DNA of 6,206 nucleotides from Synergistes sp. (GCA_016288355.1 JAEEYY010000165.1:1-6206); one strand, 5' to 3'. Counted from the stretch's first letter, positions 1 through 6,100 are shown. Notes: generated by a model from the letters alone, not told the origin. Program-made: numbers and translations.

Positions 1-25
1 CCTGAAAAGCAAAGACAGCGAATAA
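1..25 (+). CDS. Possible C-terminal tail of an upstream gene (partial)
   Basis: Reading in frame 2 from the left edge gives the open tail LKSKDSE followed by a TAA stop at 23-25. The first plus-strand frame is also open from the edge, to a TGA at 37-39 (tail PEKQRQRIKVRS), and the third closes at once. Seven or twelve codons cannot identify a product. I slightly prefer the TAA-ending tail because it leaves an 88-base spacer holding a leader hairpin and the yedF ribosome binding site. A selenium gene such as selD would be a natural upstream partner, but that is expectation from other genomes and not something seen here. Confidence 0.3.
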
Positions 26-47
26 AGGTCCGGTCGTGAAACAGTAA

Positions 48-62
48 GCGCGCTTTGCGCGC
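48..62 (+). other. Perfect GC hairpin in the yedF leader
   Basis: Bases 48-53 (GCGCGC) and 57-62 (GCGCGC) form a perfect 6-bp stem around a TTT loop. No T-run follows, so this is unlikely to be a complete intrinsic terminator. A second, longer-range pairing is possible between 29-34 (TCCGGT) and 95-100 (ACCGGA), and its 3' arm covers the first bases of the yedF Shine-Dalgarno sequence at 98-104. Together they could form a closed leader that limits ribosome access. The pairings are visible in the sequence; a regulatory role is inference. Confidence 0.4.
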
Positions 63-97
63 GTGAGCGGCCAGACAGAATCAGCGGTTTTATTACC

Positions 98-104
98 GGA
101 GGAG
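98..104 (+). promoter_or_regulatory. Ribosome binding site that fixes the yedF start
   Basis: GGAGGAG lies 9 bases before the ATG at 114. It supports that start over the upstream in-frame GTG at 63, which has no purine-rich site before it. An ATG at 109 is followed at once by TAA, so it cannot encode anything. The stop and start here overlap as TAATG. Confidence 0.8.
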
Positions 105-113
105 CGATATGTA

Positions 114-686
114 ATGACTGAGATCGATGCAAGAAAACTGGAATGTCCGAAGCCGGTGCTTCTCACAAAGGAAGAGGCAGACAAAGGAACGGCCGAGATT
201 CGTGTTCTCGTTGACAACGAAACTGCGGCAGGCAACGTTACGCGCTTTTTTGAAAGCAGAGGGTATAGCGCCGTCCGCACCGACGATGCATCCGGCATAA
301 GTATCTGCGGCGTAAAGAGCGGCCCATGCTCAGAGCCCGAAAAACAGGCTGCGCTTTCTATACTTCTTAAAACTGACAAGATCGGCGCTGATTCAGACGG
401 ACTCGGAGAGGCGCTTATGAAAGCCTACATCGGCACTCTGCCGAAAGCTGACGTCCTGCCTTCCGTGATAGCGCTGATGAATGAAGGGGTTAAGATGTCC
501 CTTCCCGAGCACTCCGTATGCGGGACACTGAAAGAACTTGAGGCAAAAGGCGTGAAGATCCTTGTATGCGGCACCTGCGCAAAGCATTTCGGCATAAACG
601 AGCGCGTTGCGGTCGGCGCCATATCAAATATGTTCGAGATATCCGAGGCTGTATTCGGAGCAGAAAAACCTGTAGTGCTCGGCTGA
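114..686 (+). CDS. yedF: Sulfurtransferase-like selenium metabolism protein YedF
   Basis: A cytoplasmic protein of 190 residues in two parts. Residues 1-70 are a TusA/SirA-like domain with the hallmark CPKPV motif (Cys11) after the DAR-L start typical of the family. Residues 90-190 are a DsrE-like domain with the family signatures LMKAYIGTL, a GVK segment, LKELEAKGVKIL, the CGTC motif (Cys152 and Cys155) and VGAISNMFEI. Length and architecture match the family described as selenium metabolism protein YedF. It is thought to bind or relay sulfur or selenium as persulfide or perselenide on its cysteines. Its exact reaction is not established. Start at 114 was chosen because the GGAGGAG site is 9 bases upstream and the TusA domain begins directly there; the GTG at 63 would add 17 residues that match nothing. 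One base separates its TGA stop from the next gene, so the two are co-translated. The presence of yedF suggests, without proving, that the organism uses selenium. Confidence 0.93.
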   Translation: MTEIDARKLECPKPVLLTKEEADKGTAEIRVLVDNETAAGNVTRFFESRGYSAVRTDDASGISICGVKSGPCSEPEKQAALSILLKTDKIGADSDGLGEALMKAYIGTLPKADVLPSVIALMNEGVKMSLPEHSVCGTLKELEAKGVKILVCGTCAKHFGINERVAVGAISNMFEISEAVFGAEKPVVLG

Positions 687-687
687 T

Positions 688-1857
688 ATGAAGCACATAT
701 ACCTTAACAACGCAGCTACCACATGGCCAAAACCGCCGGCGGTAGCTGACGCTGTTTACAGATTTATGACGCAGGACGGGGCCAATGTCTCGCGCGGTTC
801 GGCATCAGAACGCGACCTGAAAAGCCTCGGCCTGCTTTTTGCGGCAAGGGAACAGGCAGCAGAGCTCTTCGGCGGCTACGAAAACGCCGCCCCGCAGTAC
901 GTGACATTCACACAGAACGTAACACATTCTCTGAATATAGTTCTTAAGGGCTGTCTGAAAAAGGGAATGCGCGTGCTTACCACATCCGTGGAACATAACT
1001 CGGTGATCCGCCCATTGCGTGAGCTTGAAGCAAACGGGGTCCGTGTTGAGATAATGCCATGCTCGCAAAAGGGCTTCCTTTCCCCTCAAACTCTTGACGA
1101 AGCCCTCAAAGAACGTGCCGACCTGGTGGTCATGACGCACTGCAGCAATGTCTGCGGCTCGCTGCAGCCTATAGAAGAAGCGGCGCTTATATGCGGCAGA
1201 CACGGGGTCCCGTTCGTTGTCGACTGCGCACAGACTGCCGGAATAATCGATATAAACGTAAGCAAACTCGGCATCTCGGCTCTATGCTTCACAGGGCACA
1301 AAGGGCTCATGGGACCGCAGGGGACAGGGGGGATCGTCTGGCAGCCCGATTTTGCTGACAGATGCTCACCTCTTGCCGTGGGAGGGACCGGGAGCCTGTC
1401 GCACGAAGAGACCCAGCCCGGTATAATGCCCGACAAATTTGAGGCCGGGACCCCCAATCTGCCCGGCCTGGCAGGACTCAGCGCCGCCATGGAATATATA
1501 AAGGATAAAACGCCGGCGGCAATAGCCGAAACAGAAAGAAAACTGGGAGAGCGTCTTGAAGAGGGGCTGCTGCGCATAAACGGGCTGCATATCACCGGCG
1601 CGCTGCGGGGCGAAGGGCCGCGGCTGCCTGTATACTCTTTCAACATAGAAGGAAAAGACAACGGTATCCTGGCCCGCAGCCTGTCAGACATATACGGTAT
1701 AGAAAGCCGTCCGGGACTTCACTGTTCTCCGCTCGCTCACAGGACGCTCGGAACATTTCCTCAGGGAGCGCTGCGTCTGTCGCCCGGCTGCTTCAACACC
1801 GAAGAAGAGATCGACCTGACAGTGGAGGCCGTAAAAGAGCTTCAGAAAAGCAGATGA
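688..1857 (+). CDS. Cysteine desulfurase family protein (class V aminotransferase, PLP-dependent)
   Basis: 389 residues, a full-length fold type I PLP enzyme of the cysteine desulfurase/selenocysteine lyase group, closest in pattern to the TIGR01977 family often found beside yedF. It would remove sulfur from cysteine (or selenium from selenocysteine), leaving alanine and an enzyme-bound persulfide. Visible landmarks are the start IYLNNAATTWPKP, His103 in SVEHNSV (ring stacking on PLP), Asn154, Asp179 and Gln182 in VDCAQTAG (PLP contacts), Lys205 in FTGHKG (Schiff base), and Cys346 in GLHCSPLAH (nucleophilic cysteine). An ALRLSPGCFNTEEEID tail completes the family pattern. All key residues are present, so it should be active. 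Its ATG is one base after the yedF stop and lacks a Shine-Dalgarno sequence at usable distance, so translation probably depends on ribosomes ending yedF. The shared operon suggests it loads S or Se onto YedF. Sulfur versus selenium preference cannot be told from the sequence. Confidence 0.93.
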   Translation: MKHIYLNNAATTWPKPPAVADAVYRFMTQDGANVSRGSASERDLKSLGLLFAAREQAAELFGGYENAAPQYVTFTQNVTHSLNIVLKGCLKKGMRVLTTSVEHNSVIRPLRELEANGVRVEIMPCSQKGFLSPQTLDEALKERADLVVMTHCSNVCGSLQPIEEAALICGRHGVPFVVDCAQTAGIIDINVSKLGISALCFTGHKGLMGPQGTGGIVWQPDFADRCSPLAVGGTGSLSHEETQPGIMPDKFEAGTPNLPGLAGLSAAMEYIKDKTPAAIAETERKLGERLEEGLLRINGLHITGALRGEGPRLPVYSFNIEGKDNGILARSLSDIYGIESRPGLHCSPLAHRTLGTFPQGALRLSPGCFNTEEEIDLTVEAVKELQKSR

Positions 1858-1890
1858 AGATATAACCGCTTAAAAACAGGCTGTAAAAGG

Positions 1891-1940
1891 CGCCCGCAGG
1901 GCAGACGTATCACGCTGTCCCCGCGGGCGTTTTTCTTTTT
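1891..1940 (+). terminator. Rho-independent terminator of the yedF-desulfurase unit
   Basis: CGCCCGC at 1891-1897 pairs with GCGGGCG at 1923-1929. After an A/C mismatch, GGG and CAG (1899-1904) continue the stem against CTG and CCC (1915-1921) with one bulged T. The stem is followed at once by T5-C-T5 and a further T-rich stretch to about 1957. It sits 33 bases after the desulfurase stop. On the minus strand the stem is followed by CC and then four T, so it may also weakly end the convergent 94-residue gene. Confidence 0.9.
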
Positions 1941-1969
1941 GTTTTCTTTTGTTTTTCAGGTATGCTTTC

Positions 1970-2254
1970 CTACGCCGCCATATAACCTTTCTTTATAAGG
2001 ATGGCTTTGGAATATTCATCGCCGGGACGGAAGCCGCTGGCAAGCAGTCCTCTTATATATGTGCCGTTATATGTGAAGCTGAACACTATCTGTGCAAGAA
2101 AAAGGGTCAGTACGCTTGCTGCGAACATTATTACCGCCCATAATGCGTCGCCGCGGCAGATAGGGACCAGGAAGCCGAAAAAGAACACGGTCCAGCTGAA
2201 CCCGACCTTGGCTTTGCGCATTTCGCCGCTTCCGTTCACAAGTGTTACTTTCAT
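1970..2254 (-). CDS. Small membrane protein, HrgC-like
   Basis: 94 residues. The start MKVTLVNGSGE, the segment KVGFSWTVFFFGFLVPICRGD (residues 16-36), a second hydrophobic stretch at about 38-61, and an end with YIRGLLASGFRPGDEYSKAILIKKG are all features of short bacterial inner-membrane proteins annotated as HrgC-like. Two membrane spans are likely, with short soluble ends. The function of the family is not known to me. The start is supported by GGAGGAG on the minus strand (plus positions 2262-2268), 7 bases before the ATG. It is transcribed toward the desulfurase gene and divergently from the DUF2207 gene, with 118 bp between the two starts. The stop is TAG. Overlapping open frames on the plus strand here lack family features and a ribosome site. 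Confidence is high for the gene and moderate for the family name. Confidence 0.85.
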   Translation of the reverse strand: MKVTLVNGSGEMRKAKVGFSWTVFFFGFLVPICRGDALWAVIMFAASVLTLFLAQIVFSFTYNGTYIRGLLASGFRPGDEYSKAILIKKGYMAA

Positions 2255-2305
2255 TTTCTATCTCCTCCGCAGTCAATTTGATTTTTCTATCTTCCAAAAC
2301 AAATA

Positions 2306-2336
2306 TTAACACGTAAACCTGCCAGAGAGGTATAAT
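2306..2336 (+). promoter_or_regulatory. Sigma-70-type promoter for the DUF2207 gene
   Basis: A perfect -10 box TATAAT at 2331-2336 is preceded by TTAACA at 2306-2311 (five of six matches to the -35 consensus) with a 19-base spacer. Transcription would start near 2343, giving a leader of about 30 bases before the GGAGG at 2361-2365 and the ATG at 2373. I see no equally good promoter for the divergent minus-strand gene, though it must lie in the same 118-bp spacer. Confidence 0.65.
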
Positions 2337-2372
2337 CAAACTGTTTATTTCTATGCCGCCGGAGGATATTAT

Positions 2373-4301
2373 ATGCTCTGCAAAGACTGGATAAAAAGAA
2401 CCGCCGTTTTTTTTGTTTCGCTGATCCTGATGCTTGCGTCTGCTGCCGTGCCGTCGCAGGCTCTTGAAAGAATAACAGATTTTCACAGCCGTATCCTGAT
2501 AAACGAGGACAGTTCGCTTTCTGTAACTGAAACGATAAAGGTGCGGGTGGAAAATATCGACATCAAGCGGGGTATCATAAGGCATTTCCCGATCAGATAC
2601 AAAAACGCTCAAGGGAGAAACTTCACAGTAGGATTTAACGTGACCGGCGCCTCGCTTGACGGAAGAGCAACGCCCTTTACGGTATCCGAGGAAGGCGCAT
2701 ATGCCAATGTCAGGCTGGGGGATCCGAACCGCATCATCCCCCCGGGGCTGCACACGTTCGTCATAAACTACAAAACCATATACCAGGTGGGCTTCTTTGA
2801 CGAATTCGACGAGCTCTACTGGAACGTTACAGGCAACGGATGGTCGTGGCCGATCCAGCACGCTTCCTGCACCGTATCTCTGCCGGCAAAATATTCCGGC
2901 GAAAAGTTCCGCTCCGTCGAATGGTACACCGGCAGCTACGGAGAAAAGGGAGACCCTGCGGACGCAAAACGCACAGGCGAAAACAGAGTTGAAACGACGC
3001 GCTCTCTTGCAAGGGGCGAAGGACTCACAGTCGTATACACATGGAAAAAAGGCCTGGTCTCACAGCCGCCATCCCCGTTCGGCAACGAATTGGCGCAGCA
3101 TATAATCGCAGCCGCGGCATTCATACTATCCTGCGTATGGTCATTCTTCTCCGCCGGCAAGCTGAAAAATGAGACGGCGCCTGCGATAATCCCGCGTTTC
3201 TATCCTCCGAAGGACTCATCTCCGGCCTTTGTGCGCAGAGTAAAAGATTCTATCTTCGACAGCATATCATTTTCCTCGAACCTTATAGATCTTGCGGTCA
3301 AGGGCATGATCAGGATCGAAGAAAAAGAAAGCGGCGGCATCTTCGGGCTGGGAAAAAGCAAGACATTCTTTCTGCGCAGGGAGAAAAAGGACGAAAGCGC
3401 GGCAGAACTTACACGCGACGAAAAAACAATCCTTTCAATGCTGTTCCCGGGCGGCGCCGAAGATGAAGAATTTTCCGTTGACAAATATCACGGAAAAGAG
3501 ATCGCGCGCGCAAACAACGCCGTTCGTGGAGAGATCAGCATCATGTCTCACGGCCTCACCAAGGACAACCTTGGCCTGCTCTTTACCGGCGCGCTGATCA
3601 TTCTGGCAGGGGCCGCAGCAGTGCTCCCCTTCACCGGACAGTCCTGGGATATATCTGCAGCCGCAGCTCTGCTCGGCTGCGGAGTCATTCTCCTGTCTGT
3701 AATAAGAAAGGTAAAGCCGGCGGACACTTTTTCTGCAAAAGCCCGCGGGGTAGCTGCTTCAGTCCTGCCAGCGGCACTTGCCGCTTTTATCGCCTTTGTA
3801 ATGTACGGCGAATCGTCCGGTCCGCTTATGACCGTACTGCCTTTTATTGGCGCCGGAGCTGCGATCGCGGCACTGAGACCTCTTTCTGTGCGCCGGACGA
3901 AACACGGCAGCGAGCTCCACAGTGAGATCGAGGGGCTTTATATGTATATCACAGCCGCCGAAAAAGAACGCATGGAGATGTTCAACGCCCCCGACGACAC
4001 TCCCGAGGTATATGAAAGGCTGCTGCCTTATGCCGTGGCGATGGGGGCTGCAAAAACATGGGGAGACCGCTTTGCGAAAGTCCTCGAAAAGGCGAACTAT
4101 AATCCTGAATGGTACGACGGCCCGTCGCCTGTATTTATGTTCACAAGAGGCGATTTCTTAGGTTCGTTTGCCAATTCGGTATCGTCGAGCATCACGGCCG
4201 GCATGCCGAAACCGGAATTCTCGCCGACTATTTCTTCAGGCTCAGGCGGCGGAGGCTTCTCAGGCGGCGGAGGCGGCGGAGGCGGCGGCTCAGGCTGGTA
4301 A
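2373..4301 (+). CDS. DUF2207 domain-containing membrane protein with poly-Gly tail
   Basis: 642 residues. A signal peptide covers residues 1-30 (Lys-Arg near the start, hydrophobic core 11-27, likely cleavage after SQA at 30). The extracytoplasmic DUF2207 region runs from about 31 to 235, with its typical RITDFHSRILINEDSSLSV opening, the RGIIRHFP segment, and the DELYWNVTGNGWSWPI motif at 146-161. A first membrane span follows at about 242-261. A soluble segment at 270-395 carries the usual PRFYPPKDSSPAFVRRV start and an FFLRREK..L..DE..ILSMLFPG pattern. Further spans lie near 400-419, 427-445, 459-478 and 485-502, then a conserved C-terminal part (GLYMYITAAEKERMEMFN, LLPYAVAMGAAKTWGDRF). The end is a glycine tail, nine Gly in a row then SGW. 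Length and order match complete family members. The biochemical role of DUF2207 proteins is unknown. A GGAGG site lies 7 bases before the ATG. It stands alone between its own promoter and a terminator. Confidence 0.92.
   Translation: MLCKDWIKRTAVFFVSLILMLASAAVPSQALERITDFHSRILINEDSSLSVTETIKVRVENIDIKRGIIRHFPIRYKNAQGRNFTVGFNVTGASLDGRATPFTVSEEGAYANVRLGDPNRIIPPGLHTFVINYKTIYQVGFFDEFDELYWNVTGNGWSWPIQHASCTVSLPAKYSGEKFRSVEWYTGSYGEKGDPADAKRTGENRVETTRSLARGEGLTVVYTWKKGLVSQPPSPFGNELAQHIIAAAAFILSCVWSFFSAGKLKNETAPAIIPRFYPPKDSSPAFVRRVKDSIFDSISFSSNLIDLAVKGMIRIEEKESGGIFGLGKSKTFFLRREKKDESAAELTRDEKTILSMLFPGGAEDEEFSVDKYHGKEIARANNAVRGEISIMSHGLTKDNLGLLFTGALIILAGAAAVLPFTGQSWDISAAAALLGCGVILLSVIRKVKPADTFSAKARGVAASVLPAALAAFIAFVMYGESSGPLMTVLPFIGAGAAIAALRPLSVRRTKHGSELHSEIEGLYMYITAAEKERMEMFNAPDDTPEVYERLLPYAVAMGAAKTWGDRFAKVLEKANYNPEWYDGPSPVFMFTRGDFLGSFANSVSSSITAGMPKPEFSPTISSGSGGGGFSGGGGGGGGGSGW
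4245..4298 (+). repeat. GGC/GGA codon repeat encoding the glycine tail
   Basis: Tandem GGC-GGC-GGA triplets encode Gly625-628 and Gly631-639, broken by a Phe-Ser pair and closed by Ser-Gly-Trp. Because the unit is a multiple of three, slippage would change tail length without breaking the frame. Glycine-rich ends are common in DUF2207 proteins. Confidence 0.7.
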
Positions 4302-4327
4302 AAACAAGCCGTATATCCGGACAGCCC

Positions 4328-4400
4328 GCATATCCCCGCCCGGTCGAAGTCATCTGAGCCGGACGGGGATATTGCTTTGACGGCGCTTTTTATCTTTTTC
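4328..4400 (+). terminator. Hairpin terminator after the DUF2207 gene
   Basis: ATATCCCCG at 4330-4338 pairs perfectly with CGGGGATAT at 4364-4372. The stem continues inside with CCGG (4340-4343) against CCGG (4359-4362) after a C/A mismatch. The T-rich stretch (T5-A-T-C-T5) starts about 14 bases after the stem instead of directly, so it is less ideal than the terminators at 1891 and 6058. Its place between the gene end and the next promoter supports a terminator role. Confidence 0.6.
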
Positions 4401-4439
4401 CCCGCACGAAAAACGTTCCCGGCTGAATAAGCCGTTATT

Positions 4440-4448
4440 TGCTATAAT
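4440..4448 (+). promoter_or_regulatory. Extended -10 promoter for the 4504 gene
   Basis: TGC immediately before TATAAT (4443-4448) forms an extended -10 element (TGnTATAAT). No good -35 box is seen at the normal distance, which fits this promoter type. A short inverted repeat, CGGCT/AGCCG at 4420-4434, sits where a -35 would be and could bind a regulator. The predicted start is near 4455. Confidence 0.6.
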
Positions 4449-4460
4449 CTGATACTGAAG

Positions 4461-4477
4461 CTGCGCAATATGCGCAG
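4461..4477. promoter_or_regulatory. Perfect 17-bp palindrome just downstream of the promoter
   Basis: CTGCGCA (4461-4467), ATA, TGCGCAG (4471-4477) form a perfect inverted repeat with 7-bp arms. It begins 12 bases after the -10 box, so it overlaps the first transcribed bases. That is a classic position for a repressor operator, or it could form a 5'-end RNA hairpin. It lies about 15 bases ahead of the ribosome site (GAGGAG, 4493-4498). The symmetry is seen; the role is inferred. Confidence 0.5.
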
Positions 4478-4503
4478 AATGGGAAGCGGGGTGAGGAGAT
4501 TCC

Positions 4504-5055
4504 ATGAAAAAGCTTATTTTCAGTTTGCTCTGCCTGACGGCGCTGCTTTTTTCAGCAGGAACAGCGCGCGCTGAGGATGAAGGCATGGGCCTGACTCTGT
4601 CAGCATTTACCGCAAACCTTAAATCCGCGGCCAAAAAGGTGGATTATCCTCTTTCTGAGAAGCGGATAGATAGTGAGATTCTGAGCTTCGAAAACGGAAG
4701 TTTTGCAATAGATTATAACGAGGCCATACAGCTGTTTTTTAATTCCTTCCCGGACAGCAAAATGCTGAAAAACGCAGCCGTTTCTTATACGATAGGACAG
4801 CGTGAAATTAAGCCGCAGCAGCATTTCGGCAGAGTACAGCCAGACGCTGACGATGAATTCGAGAGCCTGTGCCAGCAGCTGATAATCTCGCTTGAACCGC
4901 AGACCCCGGCATGGGAGGCAAAAGATCTGCTGAAGACACTGGGAATCGGCGGCCCCGCGCTCGACGGAAAGCAACGGCAGATACGCCGGGGCAGAATTGC
5001 GTATATAATGAAGCTGCAGGGCGGCTCGCTGCTGCTGGTTGCCTCAGGCATTTAG
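4504..5055 (+). CDS. Small exported protein of unknown function
   Basis: 183 residues, about 160 after removal of a clear Sec signal peptide (Lys2-Lys3, hydrophobic core 4-18, cleavage after TARA at 23). There is no lipobox, so it is probably periplasmic or secreted. The mature part has LTLSAFTANLKSAAKKVDYPL near its start, a short beta-looking region (FENGSFAIDYNEAIQLFFN, 62-80), and a helix DEFESLCQQLIISL (117-130). A second helix follows at about 135-147, and the end is a strand-like GRIAYIMKLQGGSLLLVASGI. This alpha/beta plan is like several small extracytoplasmic or lipoprotein families of unknown role, but I do not recognise a named family. The start is set by GAGGAG 5 bases before the ATG and by the signal peptide beginning there. 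It is the first gene after a promoter and palindrome, with the 5115 gene 59 bases downstream. Confidence 0.85.
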   Translation: MKKLIFSLLCLTALLFSAGTARAEDEGMGLTLSAFTANLKSAAKKVDYPLSEKRIDSEILSFENGSFAIDYNEAIQLFFNSFPDSKMLKNAAVSYTIGQREIKPQQHFGRVQPDADDEFESLCQQLIISLEPQTPAWEAKDLLKTLGIGGPALDGKQRQIRRGRIAYIMKLQGGSLLLVASGI

Positions 5056-5076
5056 AATGCAGGCGGTTACTGCGCC

Positions 5077-5118
5077 ATGACTACAATACAAACAGAAGGG
5101 ATGCGGCATATACTGTGA
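5077..5118 (+). CDS. Possible 13-codon leader ORF overlapping the GTG start
   Basis: ATG at 5077 opens the frame MTTIQTEGMRHIL, whose TGA stop (5116-5118) overlaps the GTG start of the downstream gene as GTGA. A second in-frame ATG at 5101 directly follows GAAGGG. The overlap would suit termination-reinitiation, which could explain how a GTG start with a poor ribosome site is used. The ribosome site for 5077 itself is weak, so this could be chance. Confidence 0.2.
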   Translation: MTTIQTEGMRHIL

Positions 5119-6032
5119 CAAAAGACGAACTGCTTAATAAGCTCGACGCGGCCGAAAGCGATGAAGAAATAAACGATATAGCTAAGCAGCTTTTGGAGCT
5201 GGACCCTGAAAGCCCGTACGGAAAGCTTGCTCTGTGGGAGACCATGTCCTACGAAGAAGGAGCTGAAAATCTTTACCTGCTGAAAGAAGCGCTTGAAAGC
5301 ATGCGCGCCGTGATCGACGCAAAAGAGATACCGGCGTTTACCGAAGATGACAGAGACGCTGCCGTATACATGACCATACTGATGAACCTGGGCTACGCAA
5401 TGCTTTCTGAAGGAAACGTAAACGAGGCATACGAAGCGGCCAAGGAATTCGCAAGTTTTGACGAAGAAGGCGTATACCCGAGCCGCACTCTGCTCTACCG
5501 CACTATGATAGACCTTGAACTTTACGATGATATACTGACATATCTTGAAACAGACAGCGTGCAGTCTGTAGCGGGAGAGCATGCCCGCGCTATAGCGCTG
5601 CTTGAAAAAGGCGCAGACGACGGGGAAGTACGGGACGCGGTAAATTACGCTTTTTCACTCTCTCCCTACGTCGCCCTCTTTATCACAGGCATATGGGATA
5701 TGCCTGACGCCGACGAGGAACTCGACGAAGATATCGAGGACGCGGTAAACGACGCGGCCTATCTTGCAGACCCATGGTGCCGTACAGACAAACGTCTTGC
5801 GGCAATAAGCTCTCCGGCATTCCTCTTTGCGTACCTCACCGACAACCTGTCGGATGAAAAAGAAAAAGAGGCCCTGCGCGAAGCATACGAGGGCGCCGGA
5901 ATAGGAGAACGCGTCGAACAGGTGAGAAAGCACATAGAAAAAATGGAAAAGAAGGGCTGCGGCATAGAAGAAACAGAAGCAGAAGCGTTATCCGCCGCAG
6001 TCGGGATCCTGGAAGAGATGGCAAAAGAATAA
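5115..6032 (+). CDS. Acidic helical repeat protein, TPR/ST7-like
   Basis: 305 residues from a GTG start, no signal peptide or membrane span, strongly acidic and predicted almost all helical, so probably cytoplasmic. TPR-like stretches are visible at about 16-42 (DEEINDIAKQLLELDPES), 84-113 (LGYAMLSEGNVNEAYEAA), and 155-183 (HARAIALLEKG..D..VRDAVNYAFSLSPYV). The run of a helix pair ending in SPYVALFITGIWDMP, then a DA-rich helix and a W, recalls bacterial TPR proteins of the ST7-like type (N-P-x-V-P-x-Y-L-L-G-x-x-x-x-P). I give that as a pattern resemblance, not an established match. Such repeats usually serve protein-protein contact. The frame is open back to 4911, but the part before 5115 overlaps the exported-protein gene and reads as Arg-rich shadow sequence. 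The GTG has only a weak, distant site (GAAGGG, 14 bases away), so translation start may rely on coupling. It is probably cotranscribed with the gene at 4504. Confidence 0.85.
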   Translation: MTKDELLNKLDAAESDEEINDIAKQLLELDPESPYGKLALWETMSYEEGAENLYLLKEALESMRAVIDAKEIPAFTEDDRDAAVYMTILMNLGYAMLSEGNVNEAYEAAKEFASFDEEGVYPSRTLLYRTMIDLELYDDILTYLETDSVQSVAGEHARAIALLEKGADDGEVRDAVNYAFSLSPYVALFITGIWDMPDADEELDEDIEDAVNDAAYLADPWCRTDKRLAAISSPAFLFAYLTDNLSDEKEKEALREAYEGAGIGERVEQVRKHIEKMEKKGCGIEETEAEALSAAVGILEEMAKE

Positions 6033-6052
6033 AAACAGACCCGTCCGCCAAT

Positions 6053-6100
6053 AAAAAGCGCCGTATTCCGGGATACCTTCGGGATGCGGCGCCGTTTTTT
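6053..6100. terminator. Bidirectional rho-independent terminator
   Basis: Bases 6058-6070 pair with 6080-6092 over 13 positions (11 Watson-Crick, two G-U) around a 9-base loop. On the plus strand the stem is followed by CG and six T (6095-6100). On the minus strand it is followed directly by five T (plus-strand A run at 6053-6057). It lies 25 bases after the 6032 stop and fits an end shared with a convergent gene from the right. Confidence 0.88.

Noticed and set aside
1..66. UGA at 37-39 followed by a GC hairpin as a possible selenocysteine codon with a SECIS element
   Set aside because: Tempting beside yedF, but read-through gains only eight codons before another TGA at 64-66, the hairpin has a bare TTT loop without the conserved G, and the predicted peptide resembles no selenoprotein end.
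63..113. Upstream GTG start giving a 207-residue YedF
   Set aside because: The added 17 residues do not resemble the family, no ribosome site precedes the GTG, and a strong one stands before ATG 114.
1086..1691. 201-residue minus-strand open frame inside the desulfurase gene
   Set aside because: It is Ser/Pro/Arg-rich shadow sequence antisense to a fully conserved enzyme gene.
2001..2309. 102-residue plus-strand open frame over the small minus-strand gene
   Set aside because: It has no ribosome site or recognisable domain, whereas the minus-strand frame has both a strong ribosome site and a known membrane-protein pattern.
2067..2861. 264-residue minus-strand open frame
   Set aside because: It overlaps both the DUF2207 gene and the HrgC-like gene, lacks a family pattern, and is rich in residues typical of antisense frames.
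4911..5114. N-terminal 68-residue extension of the 5115 gene
   Set aside because: It overlaps the end of the exported-protein gene, reads as Arg-rich shadow sequence, and its character changes abruptly at the GTG where the acidic helical protein begins.
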